A stretch of DNA of 27,887 bases from Thiomargarita sp. (GTDB taxonomy: Bacteria; Pseudomonadota; Gammaproteobacteria; Beggiatoales; Beggiatoaceae). Location of the stretch: assembly GCA_030635005.1 (NCBI GenBank), contig DAOVZS010000002.1, forward strand, positions 1-27,887. Reading direction: 5' to 3'. The position numbers and the translations under genes are program-made. Below, piece after piece: positions 18,178 to 26,452 of this stretch (the stretch's first letter is position 1; every line of letters starts with the position of its first letter). Under the pieces are notes generated by a model. The model was not told the origin of the DNA. It ran no database searches and saw only the letters and a list, made by a program, of their open reading frames with translations.

Positions 18178-21100
18178 AATAGCCAGTATTATTTTTTTTA
18201 TTTGTGTCATCAGTGCACTTTTTACCTTATTATGTGAGCATTTACTCTTAAGACAGATGATGGATACCACACTTTATCAGGGTATATTTTTGATACTCTT
18301 GTTAGGAATGATAAGCATACTGTCTCTTGTCATTGCCAAAAACCTTTGTCATCCTATTATCAGATTGCATCGCCTGTCAGCCCTTAAACAAGGAAATTGG
18401 GTTATTAAGAGCAAGGATGACATTGGAGAATTATCAAAGTCCTTTAATCAGATGATAACAGGAATGAAACAAGCCCAAAATGCATTGCAGCTGCAAAAAG
18501 ATTTTTATGCCAATATTTTAGATAATATTGTGACAGGTGTTTTAGTGACTGACACAGATGATGTGATTTCTTATGCCAATCAAGGCATGTCCAATATTGC
18601 AGGTATACCCATACATCAAATTGTGGATGTACGCATTTTAATTGATTTTCCTGAAGAAACCTTAAAATATTTCAGACCCTATTATTTAGAAGCAAAAGAA
18701 TTTTTAAAACCTATTCAGTATCATGCGATTCCTGTGATAACCCCCGCAGGACGCCATAGTTATCAATCGGGTTGGTTTATTCCACAAATTAAAGACGGCA
18801 GTTTTTCGGGAATGATTTATACTATTATTGATATTACGCCCCAAAAAAAAGCAGAAGATCAATTAAAGCGATATAAAGATCAGCTTGAAATTAAATTAGA
18901 ACAAGGAACCTTAGAATTGGTGAATGCCAATAAAATCTTAAAAAATAAAATTAAAGAGCGTAAACATATAGAACTTGCTTTAAAACAAAGTGAATCAAAA
19001 TATCGACGACTCATAGAAAATATGTCAGAGGACTTCTTTTTTTATAGTCATGATATTCAGGGTATTTTTACATTTATCGGCTCTTCAATTCAAAAAACAT
19101 TGGGTTACACGCCAAAAGAATTTATGACACATTATACAAAATATTTAACAGATACGCCCATTAATAACAAAGCAAAAAAGCATGCTGACTTGAGTCTACA
19201 AGGTATCCTTCAACCTTTATATGAAGTAGAGGTCAAATGTAAAGATGGCACTTTGAAATCTCTTGAAGTTTCTGAAGTCCCCATCTTTAATGAACAGCAG
19301 CAGGTGATTGCGATTGAAGGGATTGCCCATGACATTACAACACGCAAACAAACAGATGATAAATTAAGGGTCAGTGAATTAAAATGGAAATATGCCTTAG
19401 CGGGGAGTCAAGATGGCATATGGGATTGGAATGTGGTGACTGATGAAATTTTCTTTTCTGAACGCTGGAAAACGATGCTAGGATGTACAGTCGAGAAGAT
19501 TCCTAATGATTTGAGTGCATGGGATAAACGTGTCCATCCTGATGATAAAGAACAGGCTTATTTTGATATCAAACAGCATCTTGCTGGAAAAACTGAGTAT
19601 TATTCTAATGAACATCGTTTGTTATGCGAAGATGGGACGTATAAATGGATCTTAGATCGGGGAAAAGTCATTGAATATACAGCAGACGGGAAACCGTGGC
19701 GATTTGTAGGGACGCATTCTGATATTACCGAACGTAAACAAAATGAGATCGCTTTAAAAAATGCCAAGGAAGAAGCAGAATCAGCCAATAAGGCGAAAAG
19801 TGAATTTTTAGCGAATATGAGCCATGAAATCCGTACGCCCATGAATGCCGTGATCGGATTTTCTGATCTCTTATCAAAGATAGTCACCGATAAAAAGCAG
19901 AAAAGTTATTTAGATTCTATTCAAACGGGCGGTAAAACACTCTTAACGCTTATTAATGATATACTTGATTTAGCCAAAATTGAGGCGGGAAGATTAGAAA
20001 TTCAATTAGAACCCATTAATCCGAGAGTGATTTTGACAGAATTAGAACAACTTTTTTCTCTTAAAATGGCAGAAAAAGAATTGGCATTTTTTATACACAT
20101 TGAAGACAAGGTGTCACCTTTTCTCGTATTAGATGAAAATCGTTTAAGACAAGTCTTATTAAATTTAATAGGGAATGCCGTCAAATTTACGGAACAGGGA
20201 CATGTTAAAGTGGGTGTTCATCAAAGCAACAAAAATAATAATGGGAAGGTGGATTTAATTTTTACAGTAGAAGATACCGGTATTGGCATTCCTGAAAACC
20301 AACAAGACAAGATTTTTGCTGCGTTTCAACAAATGGATGGACAAAACAACAGAAAATATGCAGGAACAGGCTTAGGATTGGCCATTACAAAACGATTAAT
20401 TAAAATGATGAATGGGGGCATTACTGTTCAAAGTCAAGTCGGTATCGGCAGTTGTTTTACACTGATTTTAAAAGATGTGCAGATTTCTAAAATCATCTCT
20501 CCTTTGAAAACAGAGGATACTTTTGATATTAATACGATTGTTTTTGAACCCGCAAAAATATTAATAGTGGATGATATTGTATCTAATCGTGATGTTATTC
20601 GTGAAAATTTATCCCACGTCAATTTAGACATCATAGAAGCTGATAATGGGCATAACGCTTTACTGTTTGCACAAGAATATCAACCTGATTTAATATTAAT
20701 GGATGTGAGAATGCCTGTCATGGATGGCTATGAAGCGACGAAACAATTAAAAAGAAATCCAATCACACAACATATCCCTGTGATTGCATTAACCGCTAAC
20801 GTGATTGGAGATCAATCCAAGAGACATCTATTTGACGGTTTTCTCTCGAAACCTATTCAAATATCAAGGCTTTTGACACAATTAACAGAATATTTACAAT
20901 ATCATATCCCTGCGGTAAAAGCATGTAAGGATCTGAATCAGGAAGAACTGAAGCAAGCAGATCAAGAAAAATCTCCAGAAGTCATTAAAAAATTAGAACA
21001 ATTAATACCCACACTGAAAAAATTTAAAGGGGCTTTAGATTTGGATCAGGTTGAAGAATTTGCACAGGATATCAGTCTATTAGGTAAAGAACACCATATC

Positions 21101-21220
21101 TCTGAAATCATTTCTTATGGTCAAAATCTGTATGAAATGGCTCAAAACTTTGAGTCTGCAAAGATTAGAATACAGTTAAAGCAATTTACAGAACTGAGTA
21201 AACTAAGGAGTTTAGAATGA
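18161..21220 (+). CDS. Membrane hybrid kinase lacking a periplasmic sensor (2TM-HAMP-PAS-PAS-PAS-HisKA-HATPase-REC-tail)
   Basis: A 1019-residue kinase paralogous to the preceding one. The first helix (about 8-30) is followed after about ten residues by the second (about 41-60), so the roughly 250-residue periplasmic domain of its sibling is missing. HAMP (about 60-112) comes next, then three PAS domains (about 120-235, 275-395 and 400-525). The third has the WDWNVVTDEI and YKWILDRGKV elements of a PAS_3 fold with its PAC. HisKA is intact (His555), as are the HATPase and the receiver (Asp848 in LMDVRMPVMDG). The tail again has Gln in place of an HPt His (FAQDI). Its input is therefore cytoplasmic or at the membrane. 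It starts inside the end of the previous gene and ends in a 4-base ATGA overlap with the next. Confidence 0.94.
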   Translation: MKIQTKIASIIFFICVISALFTLLCEHLLLRQMMDTTLYQGIFLILLLGMISILSLVIAKNLCHPIIRLHRLSALKQGNWVIKSKDDIGELSKSFNQMITGMKQAQNALQLQKDFYANILDNIVTGVLVTDTDDVISYANQGMSNIAGIPIHQIVDVRILIDFPEETLKYFRPYYLEAKEFLKPIQYHAIPVITPAGRHSYQSGWFIPQIKDGSFSGMIYTIIDITPQKKAEDQLKRYKDQLEIKLEQGTLELVNANKILKNKIKERKHIELALKQSESKYRRLIENMSEDFFFYSHDIQGIFTFIGSSIQKTLGYTPKEFMTHYTKYLTDTPINNKAKKHADLSLQGILQPLYEVEVKCKDGTLKSLEVSEVPIFNEQQQVIAIEGIAHDITTRKQTDDKLRVSELKWKYALAGSQDGIWDWNVVTDEIFFSERWKTMLGCTVEKIPNDLSAWDKRVHPDDKEQAYFDIKQHLAGKTEYYSNEHRLLCEDGTYKWILDRGKVIEYTADGKPWRFVGTHSDITERKQNEIALKNAKEEAESANKAKSEFLANMSHEIRTPMNAVIGFSDLLSKIVTDKKQKSYLDSIQTGGKTLLTLINDILDLAKIEAGRLEIQLEPINPRVILTELEQLFSLKMAEKELAFFIHIEDKVSPFLVLDENRLRQVLLNLIGNAVKFTEQGHVKVGVHQSNKNNNGKVDLIFTVEDTGIGIPENQQDKIFAAFQQMDGQNNRKYAGTGLGLAITKRLIKMMNGGITVQSQVGIGSCFTLILKDVQISKIISPLKTEDTFDINTIVFEPAKILIVDDIVSNRDVIRENLSHVNLDIIEADNGHNALLFAQEYQPDLILMDVRMPVMDGYEATKQLKRNPITQHIPVIALTANVIGDQSKRHLFDGFLSKPIQISRLLTQLTEYLQYHIPAVKACKDLNQEELKQADQEKSPEVIKKLEQLIPTLKKFKGALDLDQVEEFAQDISLLGKEHHISEIISYGQNLYEMAQNFESAKIRIQLKQFTELSKLRSLE

Positions 21221-22305
21221 CCAAAAAAACATTGATATTAATCGTGGATGACGAGCCCCCCAATCAAAGCGTCTTGGCAAATACGTTGAAGCAAGGAGGA
21301 TATAGTATCATTCTAGCAGATAATGGCATGCAAGCATTAGATGTTCTGAAAACGAAAAAGCCTCAGCTTATTTTATTAGACATTATGATGCCGGGTATGG
21401 ATGGGTTTGAGGTGTGTCAGAAAATCAAAGAAGAACCCAGTACAGCAAATATTCCTGTCATTTTTTTGACAGCTCATAATGAAAGTGAAAATGTGGTCAA
21501 AGGATTTCAATTAGGTGCAGTCGATTATGTCACCAAACCCTTTAACAGTGATGAATTAATCACACGCGTTCACACACACCTTAAACTTAAAGCCACTGAA
21601 GAAGCTTTAAAAGAGTCTAATGCTACAAAAGACAAATTCTTTTCCATCATTGCACATGATTTAGGGAATTTATTTAACGGGCTTATTGGTGTTTCCAGAC
21701 TATTAGCTGATCATGATATCCCTGCTGATAATACTGATGAGTTTTTGCAAATTATTTTGCGTAGCTCAGAAAATGGATTTGGTTTATTACAAAACTTGTT
21801 AGAATGGTCTCGCATACAGACGGGTAAACTTCAAGCCCATCCCATTTCTTTAAATTTGGAATTTGTAGTTAATCATACGATTCAATTATTACAGAATCAG
21901 GCGGAACAGAAAAAGATCACGATACTTTGCCAAATTAAAGAAACCTCTGTGATTGCAGATGAATACATGCTACACACGGTGATTAGAAATTTGCTGTCTA
22001 ATGCGATAAAATTCACGCCTGAAAATGGACAAATAGAATTTTACACGGAAAAAACAGAGAATCAGATTGAAATATCCATTAAAGATAGCGGTGTGGGTAT
22101 TAAATCAGCAGATATTGATAAAATTTTCCGCATAGATGAAAGTCACTCTACAAAAGGCACAGACGGCGAAAAGGGGACAGGTTTAGGATTAATGTTATGT
22201 AAAGAGTTTGTGGAAAAAAATGGGGGAACGATAGGCGTTGAGAGTGACTTTAATAAAGGAAGTCGTTTTTATATCCGCTTTAACACCGTTACAAAAAAGC
22301 AGTGA
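21217..22305 (+). CDS. Soluble response-regulator histidine kinase (REC-HisKA-HATPase)
   Basis: A 362-residue cytoplasmic protein. It has a receiver (about 5-122, Asp55 in LLDIMMPGMDG) followed directly by a HisKA of the IIAHDLGN type (His147; the usual Arg after HDL is Gly) and an HATPase with an N-box (LRNLLSNAIKF), a DSGVGI box and GTGLGLMLC. The receiver is nearly the same as that of the second array gene, but the kinase belongs to a different HisKA subgroup and there is no second receiver or HPt. It is well placed to receive phosphate from the membrane kinase encoded just upstream (4-base overlap) and to respond by changing its own kinase activity. A good AAGGAG-like site lies ahead of the start (AAGGAGTTTAGA then ATG). 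It closes the array. Confidence 0.93.
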   Translation: MTKKTLILIVDDEPPNQSVLANTLKQGGYSIILADNGMQALDVLKTKKPQLILLDIMMPGMDGFEVCQKIKEEPSTANIPVIFLTAHNESENVVKGFQLGAVDYVTKPFNSDELITRVHTHLKLKATEEALKESNATKDKFFSIIAHDLGNLFNGLIGVSRLLADHDIPADNTDEFLQIILRSSENGFGLLQNLLEWSRIQTGKLQAHPISLNLEFVVNHTIQLLQNQAEQKKITILCQIKETSVIADEYMLHTVIRNLLSNAIKFTPENGQIEFYTEKTENQIEISIKDSGVGIKSADIDKIFRIDESHSTKGTDGEKGTGLGLMLCKEFVEKNGGTIGVESDFNKGSRFYIRFNTVTKKQ

Positions 22306-22359
22306 TTCGGTGTTTTTGATACACTGTCCTATCAATTTTTAACGTAAAATGACAAAAAA

Positions 22360-23283
22360 ATGAATTCAGACATCCTGATTTCAGCACAAAACTTATCACG
22401 TTATTACGGAACACATTGTGCTGTCAATAACATTAGTTTTGAGCTAAAACGTGGACAAATTCTTGGTTTTCTGGGCCCTAACGGTGCAGGAAAAACGACC
22501 ACAATGCAAGTTATTTCGGGGACGCTAGCCCCTACAATGGGACAAATTACTATTGCGGGTTATGATTTAATAGATGAGCCCCTCAAGGCAAAAATGGCGA
22601 TTGGCTATTTACCTGAACAACCGCCTTTATATCCAGAAATGTTGGTAGAGGAATATTTACGTTATTGTGCAAAACTTCATCGGATTCCATCAGCTAACAT
22701 CGCGAAAGCTGTCGGAAAAGCGATTGGACGGTGTGGTTTACACAGTGTTTATCGACGCTTAATTGCCAATTTGTCTAAAGGCTATCAACAGCGTGTCGGC
22801 ATTGCACAAGCCATTATTCATACCCCCGACGTCGTGATTTTAGATGAACCCACTGTCGGTTTAGATCCCAATCAAAACCGTGAAATACGAACATTAATAC
22901 GTGAATTAGCACAAGAACATAGTGTGATTTTATCCACACATATTTTGTCTGAAGTGCAGGCTGTGTGTAGCCATGTACAAATCATTAATCATGGTCAATT
23001 AATACTGAATGACACTATTAAAGGATTATTGACACAGATACAAAGTACTTATTTACGCATTGCATTGCGTCAACCCCCTGATATTCAGGTTTTAACAGGC
23101 ATTGAAGGTGTTGAAAAAGTTGAAGCACAAGATAAAAACTGTTTTCGTATTCAATATACTGCCAATCATAATCCTGCCGAAGCCTTAGTAGAAAAAGCAG
23201 TTGCAGGTCATTGGGGCTTATATGAACTCATTCCTGAACAAGGGACTTTAGAACAAATATTTATAGATTTAACAAATAACTGA
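22360..23283 (+). CDS. ABC transporter ATP-binding protein, GldA-like
   Basis: A 307-residue ATPase subunit of an ABC-2 type exporter. Motifs: Walker A GPNGAGKTT (Lys45), Q-loop region GYLPEQPPLYPEM, signature LSKGYQQRVG, Walker B VVILDEPTVGLDP, and the switch His in STHILSEV. The roughly 90 C-terminal residues form the extra domain usual for this subfamily. It is the first gene of a four-gene set (ATPase, permease, GldG-like, DUF4340) found in many Gram-negative bacteria and related to the gliding-associated GldA and GldFG of Bacteroidetes. The substrate is unknown. Its TGA stop falls inside the first of three TAACTGA heptamers that lead into the permease gene. The family is sure; a gliding role is only a possibility. 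Confidence 0.95.
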   Translation: MNSDILISAQNLSRYYGTHCAVNNISFELKRGQILGFLGPNGAGKTTTMQVISGTLAPTMGQITIAGYDLIDEPLKAKMAIGYLPEQPPLYPEMLVEEYLRYCAKLHRIPSANIAKAVGKAIGRCGLHSVYRRLIANLSKGYQQRVGIAQAIIHTPDVVILDEPTVGLDPNQNREIRTLIRELAQEHSVILSTHILSEVQAVCSHVQIINHGQLILNDTIKGLLTQIQSTYLRIALRQPPDIQVLTGIEGVEKVEAQDKNCFRIQYTANHNPAEALVEKAVAGHWGLYELIPEQGTLEQIFIDLTNN

Positions 23284-23297
23284 TAATTGATAACTGA
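23277..23297 (+). repeat. Three tandem TAACTGA-type heptamers before the permease start
   Basis: TAACTGA, TAATTGA and TAACTGA are contiguous, followed by one T and the permease ATG at 23299. The first unit contains the stop codon of the ATPase gene. The arrangement is the same as that before dndD (6018-6038). Confidence 0.9.
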
Positions 23298-23298
23298 T

Positions 23299-24045
23299 AT
23301 GTGGACAATTGCGACACGAGAATTACGAAGTCTATTTGTATCACCCTTGGCGTGGAGTATTTTGGGTGCAATACAAGTGATTTTTGGATGGTTTTTTGCT
23401 GTACTGATATATTGGTTTGTACGTCCTGATGTTCAAACCAGTTTAGCTAATGATCCTAATGCACCTGGATTGACTGCCATTGTAGTGGGTTCTTTGTTTG
23501 ATTGGATGGCGATTATATTGTTATTAGTGACGCCTTTACTCACTATGCGTTTGATCAGCGAAGAACGTCGCAATAAAACATTACATTTATTACTCTCAGC
23601 TCCTATCTCTATGACCAGTATTATCTTGGGTAAATTTGTAGGTTTAATGGGATTTTTCATCATCATGTTAGGGATGCTGATGCTGATGCCTTTATCCTTA
23701 TTGTTTGGTGGGATGTTAGATTTTGGTCAATTAGCTTCAAGTTTATTGGGCATGATTTTATTTTTAGGGGCTTTAACATCATTGGGATTATACATTTCTA
23801 CACTGACTGCACAACCCACCGTCGCTGCTTTTAGTACTTTTGGTGCGTTTATGTTGCTATGGATGCTGGAATGGGCAGAGAATATTGGGGAACAAACGGG
23901 GATTTTAAGCTATTTATCAATCACTAGCCATTATCAACCGTTATTAAAAGGGCTATTTAGCAGTGCCGATGTTATTTATTATCTCTTATTTATGGCGTTA
24001 TTTTTAATTTTAAGCATTCGCCGTTTGGATGCAGATCGTATTTAA
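23299..24045 (+). CDS. ABC-2 type permease, GldF-like
   Basis: A 248-residue integral membrane protein with about six transmembrane helices. It begins MWTIATRELRSLFVSP, the usual entry of ABC-2 permeases, and contains the conserved coupling stretch LISEERRNKTLHLLLSAPIS after the second hydrophobic block. I take the ATG at 23299, not the in-frame TTG at 23287, because the TTG lies inside the TAACTGA repeat and the family starts at the later Met. It would form the membrane channel for the GldA-like ATPase encoded immediately upstream, with only 15 bases between stop and start. Specificity is unknown. Confidence 0.93.
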   Translation: MWTIATRELRSLFVSPLAWSILGAIQVIFGWFFAVLIYWFVRPDVQTSLANDPNAPGLTAIVVGSLFDWMAIILLLVTPLLTMRLISEERRNKTLHLLLSAPISMTSIILGKFVGLMGFFIIMLGMLMLMPLSLLFGGMLDFGQLASSLLGMILFLGALTSLGLYISTLTAQPTVAAFSTFGAFMLLWMLEWAENIGEQTGILSYLSITSHYQPLLKGLFSSADVIYYLLFMALFLILSIRRLDADRI

Positions 24046-24054
24046 TCACTCAAA

Positions 24055-24078
24055 ACCAAACCTTTATAAGGGTTTGGT
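24055..24078 (+). other. Stem-loop between permease and GldG-like genes
   Basis: ACCAAACCTT pairs with AAGGGTTTGGT as a 10-base stem with one bulged G and a three-base loop, centred in the 51-base gap. No T-run follows, so it is not a standard terminator. A role in processing or in setting relative expression within the operon is possible. Confidence 0.45.
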
Positions 24079-24096
24079 GTCACCGAAGACTCAATA

Positions 24097-25455
24097 ATGC
24101 AAGTTACAAAACGTACTCATTTACAAGCCAGTGTGCAAAATACCATTTTTATGGTGTTATTAGTTATCATGATAGGTTTAATTGCTTGGTTAAGCAACCG
24201 TTATGAAATGAAAGCTGATTGGACAATTAATAATCGACACACCTTATCAGAAACCAGCAAGCTTTTATTGGATAAATTATCTGATCCTATTACTATCACC
24301 ATTTATGCGAGTAATGATAAAAATTTACGCACCGCCTTTACAGAATTATTGGAGCGTTATCAACAACATAAAAGCGATATCAATATACGTTTTATTGATC
24401 CGTTTACTGTGCCTGCAGAAGTGCGAGAACGGGGTATTCAATATGATGGAGAATTCATCATTGAATATCAAAATAGGACAGAGCATGTACAAGAAGTACC
24501 GCCTTCTGAACAAGATATTACCTCAGCTTTAGAAAGAGTCGCACGAACTGAAAATCGTGTGATTGTCTTTTTAGAAGGACATGGAGAGCGTAGCCCCACA
24601 CAGCATCATAATCAGGATCTCAGCCAATGGGCTTCTGCCTTACAAAAACGGGGCTTTGAACTACACAACCTCAATTTTGGGACGCCCACTGATATACTTG
24701 ATACAGCCACCGTATTGGTGATCGCCAGTCCTCAAAAAATGTTATTGCCGGGTGAAGTGACTCAGATTAAAAATTATATTGAAAAAGGGGGAAATTTATT
24801 CTGGTTAATCGATCCACGTGCGACTTTACAAGGTTTAGAACCTTTAGCACAAGAATTTGGTTTAAGCATTCAAGCGGGTATTATTGTTGATCCCGTCAGT
24901 CAGCTGTTAGGTGTCAATGATCCCAGCGTGGTGTCTATGACTACTCAAGGGTATGGTGCACATCCCATCACAGATGGGTTTGAAGAATATGTAACCTTAT
25001 TTCCACAAGCTAAGGGATTACTGATTACCGAAACAGAAGCATGGCAAGACACTGCCTTACTCACTACTAATCCTAAAGTATGGTCAGAAACAGGTGATAT
25101 TACAGGTGCTATTGAATATAACCCAGAAACTGATATTAAAGGTCCTTTGACGATTGCCGTCGCCTTGGATCGAGATGAAAAGGCAGCGCAACGTGTGGTT
25201 ATTGTCGGAGATGGAGATTTTCTGTCTAATGGATATCTTGGATATGCGGGTAATCTTGATTTAGGCGTGAAAATGATGAATTGGTTGGCACTAGAAGACA
25301 GTTTTATTGATATTCCCAGTAAAACGGCTGTTGATTTAAATTTAAAATTGTCCGCCAGTGCTGTGCTGATTTTAGGCGGATTCTTTTTGTTTCTATTGCC
25401 TATCATGTTAATCTCTATTGGAATACTGATTTGGTTACGACGGAGGAAAGCCTAA
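24097..25455 (+). CDS. GldG-like ABC auxiliary protein (DUF4350 / ABC_transp_aux type)
   Basis: A 452-residue protein with an N-terminal transmembrane helix (about 15-34) and a C-terminal one (about 424-446). Between them lies a large domain facing the periplasm, of the type called ABC_transp_aux or GldG. Visible family segments are NNRHTLSETSKLLLDKL, PITITIYAS, VIVFLEGHGERSP and GGNLFWLIDPRA. It belongs with the ATPase and permease upstream. Its last base (TAA at 25453-25455) is the first base of the next start, so the following DUF4340 gene is translationally coupled. In related systems the protein is an accessory part of the exporter; its biochemical role is not established. Confidence 0.92.
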   Translation: MQVTKRTHLQASVQNTIFMVLLVIMIGLIAWLSNRYEMKADWTINNRHTLSETSKLLLDKLSDPITITIYASNDKNLRTAFTELLERYQQHKSDINIRFIDPFTVPAEVRERGIQYDGEFIIEYQNRTEHVQEVPPSEQDITSALERVARTENRVIVFLEGHGERSPTQHHNQDLSQWASALQKRGFELHNLNFGTPTDILDTATVLVIASPQKMLLPGEVTQIKNYIEKGGNLFWLIDPRATLQGLEPLAQEFGLSIQAGIIVDPVSQLLGVNDPSVVSMTTQGYGAHPITDGFEEYVTLFPQAKGLLITETEAWQDTALLTTNPKVWSETGDITGAIEYNPETDIKGPLTIAVALDRDEKAAQRVVIVGDGDFLSNGYLGYAGNLDLGVKMMNWLALEDSFIDIPSKTAVDLNLKLSASAVLILGGFFLFLLPIMLISIGILIWLRRRKA

Positions 25456-26342
25456 TGCGTCATCCTTGGTTAATTAATTTTTCCTTATTAACGCTGATAC
25501 TTGTTTTAGCAGTCTGCGTCTTTTACAGTTTAGAAGAAGAACCGATTGAATCTCCCGTATTGATTGATTTAAAAGCAGAAAGCGTCCAAAGTATCCGTAT
25601 TGAACGGGAAAATAAAGCGACCATTTTTATGACAAAAAATAAAAATGGATTTTGGCAGATGGCAACCCCTTTGCATATCTCAGTCAATGCTGTTCAAATA
25701 GAACGTTTATTACAAATATTATCAGAACGTGATTATAAACGTTTAGAAAGTGATACTTTGGATTTAGGAGAACTCAAACTAAATCCACCGCTTGCCAGCA
25801 TTAAATTTAATCAAATCACGCTAGCAGTCGGTGATACCTCTCCTTTTGATAACAGACAACGTTATGTACAAATAGATCACAATGTATATGTGATTCAAGA
25901 TAGTTTTTTTTATACTTTAAACAACGATGCTTTAAAATTTGCTAATTTAGCGCCCTTAGGTAATAGCCCTAAAATAACTGCCCTCAAAATGCCGGGTTAT
26001 GATTTGGTATTGACAGAAGGTAAATGGGCATTGACGTCCACATTTTCAGAAACAGACATAGACGGCAGTGCAGATGCGATTAGTCAGTTAATTGAATCTT
26101 GGCAAAAAGCCTCCGCGTATGCGGTGTCTCCTTATGTGTCAAGCACACCCTCTCAAGGTGATATACACATTAGCTTACAGGGGAAACAACAGGCTTTACA
26201 TTTTCTCATTTTATCTGCAACCCCTGATTTAGTGTTAGCAGATCCTATTACAGGTATCCAATATAAATTACCTGCGAATCAAGCAGATAAATTATTACAG
26301 TTACCCACGGCTACCAAGCCAGAAGCGCCCCCAACGAAATAA
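25455..26342 (+). CDS. DUF4340 domain protein
   Basis: A 295-residue protein with one N-terminal transmembrane helix (about 8-27) and a periplasmic DUF4340 region of repeated beta-rich units, for example SIRIERENKATIFMTKNKNG followed by FWQMATPLHISVNAVQIERL. Members of this family almost always follow a GldG-like gene, as here, and are thought to act with the transporter; the function is unknown. I start at the ATG at 25455, which shares a base with the preceding stop and has a strong GGAGG site at 25442-25446, not at an in-frame TTG 24 bases earlier. It is the last gene of the transporter operon; a palindromic element follows. Confidence 0.9.
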   Translation: MRHPWLINFSLLTLILVLAVCVFYSLEEEPIESPVLIDLKAESVQSIRIERENKATIFMTKNKNGFWQMATPLHISVNAVQIERLLQILSERDYKRLESDTLDLGELKLNPPLASIKFNQITLAVGDTSPFDNRQRYVQIDHNVYVIQDSFFYTLNNDALKFANLAPLGNSPKITALKMPGYDLVLTEGKWALTSTFSETDIDGSADAISQLIESWQKASAYAVSPYVSSTPSQGDIHISLQGKQQALHFLILSATPDLVLADPITGIQYKLPANQADKLLQLPTATKPEAPPTK

Positions 26343-26376
26343 AGGGTAGAAGAAAATTTATCTCTAGATATTATTA

Positions 26377-26452
26377 TTAACTGATGTTACGTACTCTGTT
26401 TCTAAAGAACATATTTCCATTTTTTAGAACCAGAGTGCGCAACATCAGTTAA
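26377..26452. repeat. 76-bp palindromic element, possible MITE or bidirectional hairpin
   Basis: Two 30-base arms (26377-26406 and 26423-26452) are inverted copies agreeing at 27 of 30 positions, around a 16-base spacer. Each arm begins TTAACTGATGTT at its outer end. The three mismatches are base substitutions, not gaps. The right arm lies within the coding end of the convergent epimerase gene and the left arm contains that gene's stop. Size and near-perfect terminal inversions suggest a miniature inverted-repeat element. It could also serve as a two-way terminator between the converging genes. Confidence 0.8.

Noticed and set aside
23287..23298. TTG at 23287 as the permease start
   Set aside because: It lies within the TAACTGA repeat and adds four residues absent from the expected family start; the ATG at 23299 fits better.
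24945..25406. A 153-codon open frame antisense to the GldG-like gene
   Set aside because: It lies entirely inside a well-supported gene, is rich in Ser, Pro and Lys in the way reverse frames are, and shows no motif.
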